Origin: Mesocentrotus franciscanus
Lineage: Eukaryota; Echinodermata; Echinoidea; Camarodonta; Strongylocentrotidae
DNA: 64,000 nucleotides
Assembly: GCA_037976565.1 (NCBI GenBank)
Contig: CP137668.1
Coordinates: 2,562,261 to 2,626,260, forward strand
Reading direction: 5' to 3'
The translations under genes and the position numbers were made by a program. Of the stretch, positions 1 through 12,800 are shown in pieces. How positions within the stretch are numbered: position 1 is the stretch's first letter; every line of letters begins with the position of its first letter. The notes under the pieces were generated by a model. It was given only the letters and a program-made list of their open reading frames with translations. It searched no databases and had not been told where the DNA came from.

Positions 1-102
1 AGCGAATCAAATATCCATGTTGAAAGCACATTGGACAAATAAATACATTGAATGGAATTGAATTGATTTGTACACAATTTAACTACACTTCATAGCTCTC
101 CT

Positions 103-104
<2 letters not shown>

Positions 105-172
<68 letters not shown>

Positions 173-182
173 TTCTTTCTTT
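105..182. repeat. CT microsatellite
   Basis: Nearly uninterrupted (CT)n with a few TT breaks. The open frames crossing it are repeat artefacts. Confidence 0.95.
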
Positions 183-1088
183 TTCTTCCCTTCAATTTAA
201 AATATGTACAATATTAGGCCTGCAGAAAAGTAATTTAAATACTTTTCTGATAAAGACCTTTAATTCTAAATGTACAAGTATTCCCTATTTTCCCTCCCAA
301 GCCTCCCAGTCATCCATTGCTGTGTTTTTCTTCTTCTCATCTACATCAACTGATATACAGAAAGGCCATACACAATTACATACAAGAAGAATTTATAGAG
401 CACAAGAATTTAAAAAAATTAAACCTTTTATTATTTCACTTTAATCATTCTGTATTTCAATATGTCTACAAATCAAATCAAACAATTTTTAATTGGATAT
501 ATCTGTATTAAAAATGAAACTGTATAATTAATAAATCAATGTTCTAAGAATTACCAATACCTTAAGGGGTATCATCAGATCAAAATATATATATTGTGTT
601 TTAAATGAAATGAAAAGATTTCCAACCAAATGAAATAGACAAACCCTTGAACTACCCTACTTCAGATATTTATCTTACTTCAGTCTAATATAGGAAAAGA
701 ATTGTGACATACATGTATGTAGATTTACATTTTGTTGTAAGTGCTTTTATGGCATAGCAAAAAGTGAATGCTTCCTCAAAATTTTCTTTTTACTGTCCCG
801 TTTCCTTCCGACAGACCTCATAATGAACACATCATCTTTGGTATCAGACACTGTTGTGTGTCAATACAGTCATACTGTATGGATATCATTGCACAGAATA
901 AAGGCCTGCATGGCATGGCTGCAGGCAAGTCTTTCCACTTGGAGTCACTTTCAGGCCATTCACCCTGAGACAGCATCACTCTCACTGCCATTCAATATCC
1001 ATGAGCCTGTATTGAACAATGTATGTTTACTATCTTTATGACCTGGCTCTATGACCATTTGAACATTTAGCAGGCACTTGCATTGGTG
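183..1088. other. Non-coding stretch, no gene seen
   Basis: AT-rich sequence with only short open frames and no recognisable domain. A segment near 885-912 (attgcacag followed by ataaag and ctgcatggc) recurs in altered form near 2002-2027, suggesting an old dispersed repeat. Confidence 0.5.
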
Positions 1089-1481
1089 AATAGAGTACCG
1101 AAGCTGTGACGTCATAAAAATCTATTTTTGGAATTTCTCATTTTTTTCTTCATTTTCTGAAACACCACCAAAAATAATGTCCAAATGTCGAAAACCAATT
1201 GAATAGGTCAAGTATTGGCTGAGAAATGATCATCTGAATAAAAAGATTGCCTATTGCCTCAGTGTTATATTGCTCTGGTTCATAAAATTATGAGCCAGAG
1301 CAATATAACACTGAGTTCCCATAGGCAATTTTTTATTCAGATGGTCATATCTCAGCCAATACTTAACCATTCAATTGGTTTTCGACATTTGGACATTATT
1401 TTTGGTGGTCGGAAAATGAAGAAAAAATTGAGAAATTCCAAAAATAGATTTTTGATGACGTCACACTTCACCACTCTATAG
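1089..1481. mobile_element. Long foldback (palindromic) element, about 390 bp
   Basis: Two arms of roughly 190 bp are inverted copies meeting near 1286 (ttcataaaattatga centre). Both arms carry TGACGTCA near the outer end (1107-1114 and 1456-1463), followed inward by a shared aaatctatttttggaatttc block. Arms differ at scattered positions, so this is an aged MITE-type or foldback insertion rather than an assembly artefact. No coding capacity. Confidence 0.8.
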
Positions 1482-2655
1482 GGTACTTGTCATCTCCTTT
1501 GAGATTGCTTGCTTCATATCCTTCTGTTTAAAAAAGAAATTATTCATTTCTGCAGCATCATTTGTCGAAAAGTAGTGACGGGCACGATAGTTCCATGAAA
1601 CTTGCTATCATCACATTATTCACTCCACTGAAATAATAAATTCTGTTAACTATGTCATTTAGGAACCTCACTGCTCACATCATCCAGGTACAAGTTTGGT
1701 AAGCGTCTATTTGGAGAAGGGCATTAACTCCTTTACTTGAACACAGAGTTACTGCCCCTCTAGATCAATGCATGATATGTTGTAAGACCATAGTTCTACC
1801 AACCATCTGATACCACTACAGGGTCAATCCTAATATTCCGTGGACTGGAGAATAAAAATCTTACCATCATTATTCTCCATCATCCTAACTCAACTTTTGG
1901 GGACATCTCACCCACTTGATTTGGCAGTTTCATGCTCTCCTCCATCCAAATCGCCCCTTTTGACCATCCTTGATCATAAGAACATTCTGTTTGGTGATCA
2001 TTGCACAGCATAAAGATCTGCATGGCTAAGTATATGTATGCCCCTCCGTCACTAGTTTAGAATGTTATTACCTTGTGTTTTGTCTTATTCTTTCAACTTT
2101 ACATAAGAATGATCTTTCCATGGCAATTAAGCCATCCCATATTGTAGAGTTGATCTTTAAGGAGTATAAAAATATCAAGCATGTATATTAATTCATTCTC
2201 TACTCCACGAGTACTTTGAATTACTGAAAATATCCTTTTTCCTGATGTGTATTATAGAACGGATATATGTTCAAGGAATGACTGGAACATGATGTTACCA
2301 ACTACGAAGACATCTACAATGTATAAAGGGAAGAATAACATACTGTTTTTCTACTAAAGAAGTTACTGAATTAAAACTTAGACCTACCGGTACATTAATG
2401 TATGAAGCTCATCTCTGGACACTCTTCTACACACAAAAAAGTTGGTAAAATCCTTTTTAGCTAAAATGTTAAAATGCATTTTTTGCACGGATCAGCAACA
2501 TAACCTACATGTACATGCATGCACCCATGTGCGAAGTCTTACTGCCTTTGATGCTGCCATCAGGCACGTTAAAATAAAAGTTGAAATAAACTTCTAGGAA
2601 AAGATTACAATACTTATCCACAAGGGAAGGCAATACATGAACAACTAGATGGAAC
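1482..2655. other. Non-coding stretch, no gene seen
   Basis: No long open frame, splice-flanked exon or recognisable repeat other than the weak similarity near 2002-2027 noted for 183-1088. Confidence 0.5.
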
Positions 2656-3381
2656 TTCGACTGCGCGCAGTCGAAAATGATGCCTCCGCCATAGAGCGTT
2701 TTACAAACCAAAATGGAAGTAATTTTTAATATTCAAGTTTGATAGTAATCCATTAACGGGTTCTCAGAATATCGTGATTACAAGCTATTTTTCATATACA
2801 TGGCTCTGCAAGATATTCCTGTCCTGAGATTGATAGTAATCCATCTGTCAGTTCTAATTATAATGCGTTCACAAGCTATTTATATGCATACACAATTAGC
2901 CCCATGACCTTTGACCTCATGACCCTAAAATCTAATCAGTTCATTGGCTCTGCAAAATACATACATTGTCTAGAGTTTGATGGTAATCCGTCCACCGGTT
3001 CTAATGATAGTGTGATCACAAGCTGTTTTTGCATACATAATGAGCCCTGTGACCTTTGACCTCGTGACCCCAAAATCTAATCAATTCATTGGCTTTGCAA
3101 GATACATACATGACATAAGTTTGGCGGCAATCCATCAATCGGTTCTTGAGATAACGCGATCACAAGCTATTTTTGCATACAAAATGAGCCCTGTGACCTT
3201 TGATCTTCGACCTCATGACCCCAAAATCTAATCAGCTCATTAGCTCTGCAAGATACATACATGACCCAAGTTTGGCGGTAATCCATCAATCGGTTCTTCA
3301 GATAACGCGATCACGAGAACGGGACGGACGTACGGACAACCAGAAAACATAATGCCTCCGGCTACTTTGTAGCGGAGGCAT
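2656..3381. mobile_element. Dispersed repeat element with internal tandem units of about 140 bp
   Basis: Starts with a perfect 20-bp palindrome (ttcgactgcg and its complement, 2656-2675) followed by atgcctccgcc, and ends in a hairpin at 3351-3380 (atgcctccg ... cggaggcat). Between them are three to four decayed tandem units sharing tttgacctcatgacc, caaaatctaatcag, gctctgcaagatacatacat and ggtaatccatcaatcggttct. The 3' hairpin is reminiscent of Helitron ends, but no transposase or other coding is present. The element class is unsure. Confidence 0.7.
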
Positions 3382-3420
3382 AAAAATCTATTTTTAATTA
3401 CACTGTCCTTCACAAATTCA

Positions 3421-3426
3421 TTTATT
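3421..3426 (-). terminator. Candidate TYW5 poly(A) signal
   Basis: Plus-strand TTTATT reads AATAAA on the minus strand, about 390 nt after the TYW5 stop codon. Other A-rich hexamers cannot be excluded. Confidence 0.4.
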
Positions 3427-3447
3427 TCTTATCTTTGATAAAACAAT

Positions 3448-3754
3448 AAAAGAACCATTGCAGTGACCCACACTGTCCCTATCATCATTACCAAATGTAA
3501 GATCATGTTCATGATAGTTTCTTGAATCCACCTTTGCTGGGTGCTCATGGCACTTGCTCTAGAATGTCCCACAAATTCAAACTTCTTAGCCAATGTTTCA
3601 AAAGAACCATTGCAGTGACCCACACTGTCCCTATCATCATTATCAAATGTAAGATCATGTTCATGATAGTTTCTTGAATCCACCTTTGCTGGGTGCTCAT
3701 GGCACTTGCTCTAGAATGTCCCACAAATTCAAACTTCTTAGCCAATGTTTCAAA
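3448..3754. repeat. 152-bp tandem duplication, two near-identical copies
   Basis: The block beginning aaaagaaccattgcagtgac at 3448 is repeated at 3600 with almost no differences (accaaatg versus atcaaatg is the clearest). It lies between the TYW5 stop and a candidate minus-strand AATAAA at 3421-3426, so it probably duplicates part of the TYW5 3' UTR. High identity implies a recent event. Confidence 0.9.
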
Positions 3755-3817
3755 CTGAGATGACAAACACAAGGTAATACATTCAATTTACAATTAGATG
3801 GAGGAGCATTTATATCA

Positions 3818-6800
3818 TCATCTCTTATCTTCTACTAGGTAAGTCTTTTTCTCTATCTCCCGCACAAGCCTTCGACCATAGAAGTCCCTGTATTCATCGG
3901 GAAGTTCTTCTAGTGATTTTATCGCTCGTTGGATGATCTGCAGAGCCTTGCTCGCTGCTACAGGGTCTTTGTTCCCATAGGTGTCCTTGTTGTCATAGCA
4001 ACTGATGTCGAGATGACGCCAAAAGACATTGACAGCTACACTGAAGTCTAGGGACACCACATTGTGAAACCACAGGGCTAGAAATAACAATTAACAAAAA
4101 ATAACAAAATAACAAAATATCGAACAGCTATGTGACCATATTGGTTATCAGTGTACAAGTAAAAGGATGTATGAAATTTTATTGAAATAGTTCATGAATA
4201 TACAAATTAATGTTAAGAAGAAAAAATTATGAAGTACACTAACGAGAATTTTAAAAAAAAGTGCACACATAACTTACATTATTTAAAAGGTGACTTACCT
4301 GGTATGAAAAGCACATCCCCTGGTTCTAAAAGACAATGGTAAGGAGTTGCCAATTTGAGGTCCGGATATTTCTCAAAGTCTGGGTTATCCAGGTCCATTA
4401 CAGCAGATTTGTCCCCTATACAGAAGTAGTAGAGTACACTTAAATTAACAATAGACAAGAAAGCACCTTTTTCCTTCTAAGAACCCAGCTTATTCAACAT
4501 GTAATCCAAAATAGACAAAAGACCACTCAGCACAATGCTACCCTCAGTCCCTCATATTTGTAAACCTATTACATGTACAACATTTTTACATCCGAACAAG
4601 CAATCAACAGTTATGCTGTAGTCAGGCTATCATGAAGAGGCTAACTGCATGGGCCATTTTGTAATGAGATGAGAATGGGACTCAGGCCAGCTATCCTGGG
4701 GCAGTTGCAGCATTTCTGTGGCACATTATGCAAGTACAAGTTAGAGCAGGAATTTTATCTTCTCAAAAGTTTACTAAATGCATAGTCAGCCCAGCCATTG
4801 CCATGGTGCCTATGTCAGAGCCACAAGGGTTGTATCATCTTTTTTGAGCCAGATTAGACATTTACTATGTGTATGAGTAATATAAGTTAACACCCTTCTG
4901 GCTCTCAACAGAGGATATATTACCTTGTATCTTTGTGTAATCTGGGCTTTTACAGACATGCAACAATCAGATATGATTATATTTGTCTGGGGACCGACCC
5001 TTTAATTAACGTCACCATCCGAAAGACGTGACTCAGTATCGAACCAGGGTCCGCTGAGCCAGTTTGTAGGCAAAGACAGTGAGTTGACCGTATCACGGAC
5101 ATTACCAACTCACATCTCTCTCTTGTTATATCAGGTATCTTATATCAGGTGTCTTTACAGCAGGAACTAAATAGTTAACTTTTTTTTAAAAGTGGTCTTG
5201 GGTGGTCATTACAGCATACTCTGTGAAGCAAAACATATTGTTCTATATACAAAGTGAGAAAAAGATGCAAGTTTTAAGCACCGCAAATATGCTCTCAAAA
5301 CAGCAAGTATACTATTTGTTTCAGCAAGCATTGACCTATTGGAGACACTTTTCTTATTCACTAGACATTTCTCATAAGTTGAAACCTCATCTTGGGTTTA
5401 GTATTCATAGACTAATTCATTAAAAATGCACTGCACATGGTACTAAACGCACACACATACATGTCTGAGGTAATGCAACTGTGATGGTGAGATTATTTTA
5501 CCTGTAAGGTAGAGATGATTGGCATCCTGAGGGCTGAACAGAATGACACGCTTATGACCTCTGACCTGCATCAAAATGTTGTCCATCACCTTCAAAAATC
5601 AAATATGAACAAAGAAATATATATATATTTTTTTTTTTAATGGGGAAAGATACAAGAAAGAATTAATAAGCCAATGCAAAATTGATGGAATAATTACAAT
5701 GGATTAATTTTTTAAAACCAATATCATAATCATTGATTTCATTATAGCAGTGGTATGCAGTAATTACGATTTACAAGCAGAATCACATACATGTACACTG
5801 TTTATTTCTATACTCCTTTGGATAATAATACCTTATATGTATTTTTGTTTTAACTTTTGTTTATATTTTATAAAAGCACTTGCTTACAACACATGTATTC
5901 AAAAACTTAAACTCTTTAACGCTTTGGAGACGACGGGCTTCTACAGAAGCCGAGCGAGTTTTAAGTCTGTGACGACGGGCTTCTACAGAAGCCGAGATAT
6001 AACCCTAATATGTTGACAAAGTTTTCCAGCTTATTATTAGCTATTATGTGCTAAAGTTCTTTGAAGTATTATTTATATATATTCATTCATCTCATCTATT
6101 AAAAAAATAATAAAGTTACGTGGAAAAAAATCGAGAAAAAGTGATATCATTTCAACTTTACCCTAAGTTAGTGTTCGGATCGAAAAAAGGCCCTCGAAAT
6201 ACCCGTACAGCTGGAGGCGGACGCGTACGCGCGCGTCCGTTCTATATTCTTGCCAGCCTTGCTTCGACGAGCAGGAACATAGCGCATGCGCAGATCATTT
6301 GGAAATCTGGCCCAGCTATACAGCTAAGTTACGTAAGAGGAACAATAGACGTGGCCGAGGGTAAAGGCCATTGTCATGGTTATAAACTCCAACAATAGAA
6401 GAGCGGGTATGTATAGATTTGTTTACAATGATCCTTGTATACTGTACAAGTGTACATGTATAGCGGGTTCAGATAACCCTTTTATTTGGGGGTCTTGTTG
6501 TTTTGCAGTTGTCGTTACTGTTTTCAAAGAATGTTTACGGGATCACGTTCCGAAGTACTCCCAAATAAAAAATTGTTATGAAACATATAACGTAGAACCA
6601 GATTTTGCCCTATTTGAAATAATAATTCAAAGATATAACAATCATGCAAGTTATAAGAATGAGCAAAAAGATGTGATGATGCAAAATGTCACAAACAAAC
6701 AGATGATTATGAGAAATTATTGTTTCTCTCTCTTTTCCTCTCTCTGTGTCTCTCTCTCTCTCTTTCTCTCTCTCGCTCGCTTTCTCAGCGCCATTTTCCA

Positions 6801-9800
6801 TCTTCATCTCTGGTACTGTTTTCCGTTCCGCTATTTGCTTTTATTCCGAAAGTATTCCTTTCGATCTTGAGATAAATTATTATACCGTAACCTCGATATG
6901 GAGAAAAAAACACGGAACGAGCGCCTTATGATATCGAAATAAGAATATTACTGTACAATAATTATAAAAAGTAAAACATTTGAATGTAAATCATAATAAA
7001 AAATGGAAACTAAAAGGAATCCAGAGCGGGTGGGGTTGATCGGAGAGACAAATAGCGCAATAATAAATAACAATACGCCCTACTTTTTCCCTCTCTCGTT
7101 TTCTCAATGTCGTTTTCCATCTTCATCTCTCGTAGTGTTTTCTGATCCGCGATTTTTGATGAGATCGCGTTTCGACGTACTCCTAAATAAAAATAGCTGA
7201 TCATAATTATAACGTAGAACCAAATTTGACCCTATCTGAAATATTCATTCAAATATATAACAATCATGGAAAGATAAAGGAATAATACAAATGTGATTTA
7301 GTAAAATGTCACAGACGAAAAGATGACATGAGAAAGGATTGTTTCTCTCTCTGTTTGTCTCTTTCTTTGTCTCTCACTCTTTATAGCTTTCTTTTTTTTT
7401 CCTTTCTCATTTTCTCTCTTTTTCTCTCTCTCTCTCTGTATTTCTCTCTCTTTCTTTCTCGCTCGCTTTTCAGCTCCATTTGCCATCTTCATCTCTGGTA
7501 CTGTTTTCCGTTCCGCTATTTGCTTTTATTCCGAAAGTATTCCTTTCGATCTTGAGATAAACTATTATACCATAACCTCGATATGAAGAAGGAAAGCACG
7601 GTATCGAAATAAAAAGAATATTACTGTACAATAATTATAAAAAGTAAAATTGTTGAGTGTAAATCATGATTTAAAAAAAAAACTGAAGAGGAATCCACAG
7701 CGGGGGCGATTGGTGTTGATCGGAGAGACAAATATCATAATAATAAATAACAATACGTCCAACTTTCTCTTCTCTCTCTCGTTTTCTCAATGTCATTTTC
7801 TATCTTCATCTTTTCTGTTCCGCGATTTTTTATGAGATCGCGTTTCGACTTACTCCTAAATAAAATTAGATGATCATAATTATAACGTAGAACCAGATTT
7901 GACCCTATCTGAAATATTCGTTCAAATATATAACAATCATGGAAAGATAAAGGAATAATAAAAATGTGACTTAGTAAAATGTCACAGACGAAAAGATGAC
8001 ATGAGAAATGATTGTTTCTCTCTCTGTATGTCTTTCTCTATATATCTCTTGCTCGCTTTCTCAGCGCCATTTTCCTTCTTCATCTTTGGTACTGTTTTCC
8101 GTCCAAAAGTATTCCTTTCGATCTTGAGATAAATTATTATACCATAACCTCGATATGGAGAAGGAAAACACAGAACGAGCGCCTGATGATTTTGATATGA
8201 GAAGAATATTACTGTACAATAATTATAAAAAGTAAAAATCAGAGCTGGGGGGTGATCGGATATTCGGAGAGACAAATATCATAATAATAAATACAGTACA
8301 GACTACGTCCAACTTTCTATCCCTCCCGCCCCTCTCTCTCTCTCTTTTCTCTCTCTCCCACTGTCTGCATGTATGTCTGTCTTTCTCTCTCTGTCTTTCT
8401 GTCAATGTCGTTTTCCATCTTTATCTTTCATGTTGTTTTCTATTCCGACATTTGCTAGTATGCCGGCATCATTCCTACCTTGAGACAAATTATTATAACA
8501 TATCCCTGATAATGTACACAAAATTATACCTTATATTTATTATAGGGAACGAAAATAGAGAACGAGCGACTGATAATGTCGAAATGAGAAGAATACTACT
8601 GTACAAAATTATAGAAGGTAAAGGTTGTGTTTTGAATGTAAATCTTTGTTGCGTCAAAATAAAATGATACGTTCATTTATGTTATTGACAGAAATAATAT
8701 ACATCGGACATTATACTTTATCACCAAAGGGTTATTTCGAAGAAGGTGGAAAACATTATAAGAGAAAGAATAAAACTTTCTCTTTTATTTATAAAAAATA
8801 AATAGCATAAATACCCTACCAAAACCGAAGAAATCTTGAAGAGGGAGACAAGAAAAATAAGTATGAAAAGGACACAACAAATTACACCAAAAAAGATAGG
8901 ATTCTAGAGCGGAAGATGATAGGGAAACGTAATAGTTTGTAAGTATTGGCAAATTTTGACAATTATAGTTTGTAATTATTGACAAAGTACATGTATATAC
9001 AACCAAAAAAAGTATTTTAGACCTATATAGAATATACAAAAAGAGATTTGCTTAGGTCCCCTACAGCTAAGTTACGTAAGAGGAACAATGAACGTGGCCA
9101 AGGGTAAAGTTCGTTGTCATGGTTGTAAACTCCAACAATAGAAGAACGGAACGGAAGTTACGTAAGAGGAACAATGAACGTGGCCAAGGGTAAAGTTCGT
9201 TGTCATGGTTGTAAACTCCAACGGAAGGAACGAGTTAACAAAGTTTTATTGACATGATAGGTTGAACGAGAACACAGATGGATACGAAGTCAAATAAATT
9301 AGTTTCTCACGTTGTTTGCACTTCTTTCTTTATTGTTTCGTAACATATAATTAATTACTATATTTTCAATATCATTTATTTTCGAATAAATAAAAGACTA
9401 CCAAGACTACGGCGATTAACTCCTTATTAGCCACACCCTTTCAAAAAAAAAACACAACAGCGGAAATAAAACACACTGAAGCTAAATTCCAATTTCACGA
9501 AATTCCTGACGTATTCAGAGAGGGAGGGGGAGGAGGGAGACAGACAGACAGACAGACAGAGACAGACAGAGATAGATAGATAAATAGATAGAGAGAGAGA
9601 GAGAGATGATTGTGATGAATTATGATTTTGTTCTAATCTCTGTCATTCATTTAGATCTTTCCATTACAAACAAAACAAATCAAATATGCGTACAAAAATT
9701 CAATAAATATTTTATTGATACAGCAACCTCATATCAAAATAGGGTTCTAAGAGATGTATAGATAGAGAAAAAATAAACAAAATTAAGCGGGAGGCAAAAA

Positions 9801-12800
9801 CTAAAACAAAATGAATATTTCAAATTATGAGAAACGAAGTCGAAAGCATTCAAAGTAAATATTATTTTTGTTTTCGAGTAAAACAATGTTCATCTCAAAA
9901 TTCATTTCCCAAATAGTCCAATATTTGATTTGCACATTTAAAAGAAAGGGCATTTAGTGTAGATCATGGCATAATGTTGGTCAGAATATAGTTACAAAAT
10001 GTGTCGAAAACCCATGTAAAACGAAGGCCTATTATTTATGGCTCGGTTGATAATCGGCCGAGCTTTAGCAGACGACAATCATTGACAATGGGGAAATGAA
10101 TGGAGGTATCGACCGATCTGCGCGTGCGGCGGTGCTTACGCAATTTGTATTGTGAGTGTATTGAAAAGGAAAGACGTGAAGCTTCAGCAAAATAAGACGG
10201 CAATTTCCTCAAAAATAACAGACCTTATTTTTCGTATTGATGAACAAAACTTATATTTTTAGAAAGAAAAAAGTCTGATCTTTAATTTTTACATTTACTA
10301 AAAATCACGAAAATGACTGAATGAGGCGCAATGAGCAATGAAAGTAGAAAGCACCGCCAAATTTTCCATTACTGGCGATGTAACCGAAATCGCTTCGTCA
10401 CAGGGGAAACAATCGCCGTGCGCGGGCTCGCTCTCAAAGGGTTAAGACAATGAATTTTTCATCAGGTGCCTTGGTTATCAAACAAATAAAGATAGCTTTG
10501 GTGTGGATGCTAGCTTACATCATAATGTGTCCACAACTGTAAGTTTGCTGAGCCCACTCTGAAGACGCTAGAGAAAAACTGATCTTGGTTGAAGAAATCT
10601 GGTATCTTGAGGTCGTCTGCTAATGAAGGAAACTGTGCCTTCACATCTGCTATTCCCTGTAAAGTGATAAGCAGGAGATAAAAATAGTCATGCCTTATCA
10701 TAACACATTCAATTACACATGAAAATACACACTTGTCTGAACATCTAAAACACATCTACCTACTCCTTTTAAGATATTTTGTCATATATGCTAGCAAAGT
10801 AGCAATCCTGACAGCATTTTAAAAAAATCAAATAGTAACTTTTTAGAGTCTTCTTCCCTAAATTCATTGGGGAAAAAATATCTTCCACAGCCAAACACAA
10901 AGCAGGAATCTCATTTAATTTTAATGAGAAAACACAAGCTGTTCTTACCCAAAACGGGTACTATGTAAATTACAATAACATTCAAAAGTTCTGTAGATTT
11001 CGCTTCCAACAGTATGAGAAGTGTTGAGATCTATGGAGAGAAAACTATATGTAAATATTAAGTATGACCAACTGATAAATCCTCAGATGATTTATGCCCA
11101 TCTCAATAAATCACTTCTCTCCCCCCTTCTCTCTCTCTCCCCTCTCTCTCTCTCTCTCCCTCTCTCTCTCTCTCCCTCCTTCTCTCTCTCTCTCTCTCTC
11201 CCTTTCTTCCCCACCCCACCTCCCCCTCTCTCTTACTTTTTAAATTTATTATTCAAGCAGTTAATTGCTAATATTCTCTGTTGTAGTAGAATGAATTAGG
11301 AGTGATATAAAGTTTAGTTACCTTTCTAGGGTCGTCACCAAGTGATCGAAGATAATACAGCTCATCCTGTTACAAAAAAGAGAATTTTAAAAATATAATG
11401 GTTATCAGTGAGTAGATATAATACATACATGTACACACACACACAAACACATCCCCACACGCTTACACGCACACCCACACACACAAACACTTTATGTACA
11501 TGTACCATACTGCATTACAGCAACTTTGTGTGGATTCGTCAATTACAAGTCAACATGTTAAAAGCAGCTTCTGTCCCATAATCCCATTCATTTGAAAAAG
11601 AATGTATATTTAAACATTTTTAATGGAATTAATCACCCAGTATCGAATAGTACTGAATTAAATACCAGATTCAGGATACTTACCTTTTGAAAAAAGAAGT
11701 CGTCTTGGATTTCTTTGGAGCATCGGTGTATAAGCTCACAGAATTGCAGACTCCTGGATATCGATAAATAAAAATACAACACGATAATATCAATAACTGA
11801 ATGTACTACTATAAATCACAAGCTAAATTTGGTTTGAATCTTCTGAACTTTTTCAGTTGTAATTATACTTCTGTAAATATACCAAGGAGCTATTTCATAA
11901 GTAAACCAAGAACAAACTAGAATTAAGTCATCAAGACAGTTTTAATGCTTTCAGTGCCATAGTCAGTTCAAACCACACACACTTTAAATTTTTGATTATT
12001 TTTGGACAAAGAAATATTTCATTTCCTGTATTCCTGTCATTAACAAAACTCAAGATTTCTTTAGAAGACGAATTCACAATTGAAATCAATATTTTATTGA
12101 AATAATTGATAAAATCATTAAATTGAATGTGAAGTGAATGATTATAAAATAATAAGTTGGGCCAAGATTTAAAGTCATGCTCCCAATTACAAAAGCATGC
12201 TACCTATAGGCATAGTTCTTGTTGATGAAGTCCATCTTGGCTCCAGGGCTGACATGAATCTTGACCTCTCTATCACCTCCTTGTAAAGCGAGGTATTCTG
12301 CTGTCCACTTCTCAACACATGGTCCTATGTCTACCCCTCGCAGGACTGCAGGATTCCTCTGTTTACATGTAGAAAGAGTATTAACATTTAATTTGGTTTG
12401 TCTTAGTGTACCTTTTTAAAATATTATCATCCCTCCCCTGGTCATCAGATTAATTCACGCACACAGTGAGCACCACTTCCACTACACAGTAAATTTTAAA
12501 GAACTTGAAAATGCTACGTCTGACATTTATAGCTCGACTCCAGTCATCAGATACCGTACCAATGCCAGACTGCCCCCTTTAAGTTTGACTTTTGAACTTC
12601 TTCCTCAATCCCAATCTTCTTCTCCTGTTCATTCATCCTCTCCTTCATCTTCTCCTTTGCTTCCTATTCTATAATTCTCCTTTTCTCTTCTTCTCCTTCT
12701 ACTGTTTTCTTCTTCTTCTTCATGGACATCATCTTCAAGTTCAACTTCTTCTTCCAGAGCCGAGTCGAATGGTTCCACTTCCACCTCCGACTCGCATAAT

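Larger units (their letters stand above)
5916..10445. mobile_element. TTAA-flanked 4.5-kb repeat island (piggyBac-like, non-autonomous)
   Basis: TTAA at 5916-5919 and 10442-10445 bound the interval. The sequence after the left TTAA (CGCTTTGGAGACGACGGGC) and the inverted sequence at the right end (CCCTTTGAGAGCGAGCCCGC) resemble each other, in the style of a piggyBac TTAA duplication with short imperfect terminal repeats. No transposase frame is present; the interior is tandem repeats and simple sequence. It sits inside TYW5 intron 5. A compound of several insertions is an alternative. Confidence 0.4.

Noticed and set aside
3429..3772. Two overlapping 75-84 codon minus-strand frames
   Set aside because: They translate the 152-bp tandem duplication in the TYW5 3' flank and share no protein similarity.
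6376..6870. 164-codon plus-strand frame in the TYW5 intron island
   Set aside because: The second half is the CT-rich part of a tandem repeat and the frame is not kept in the other copies.
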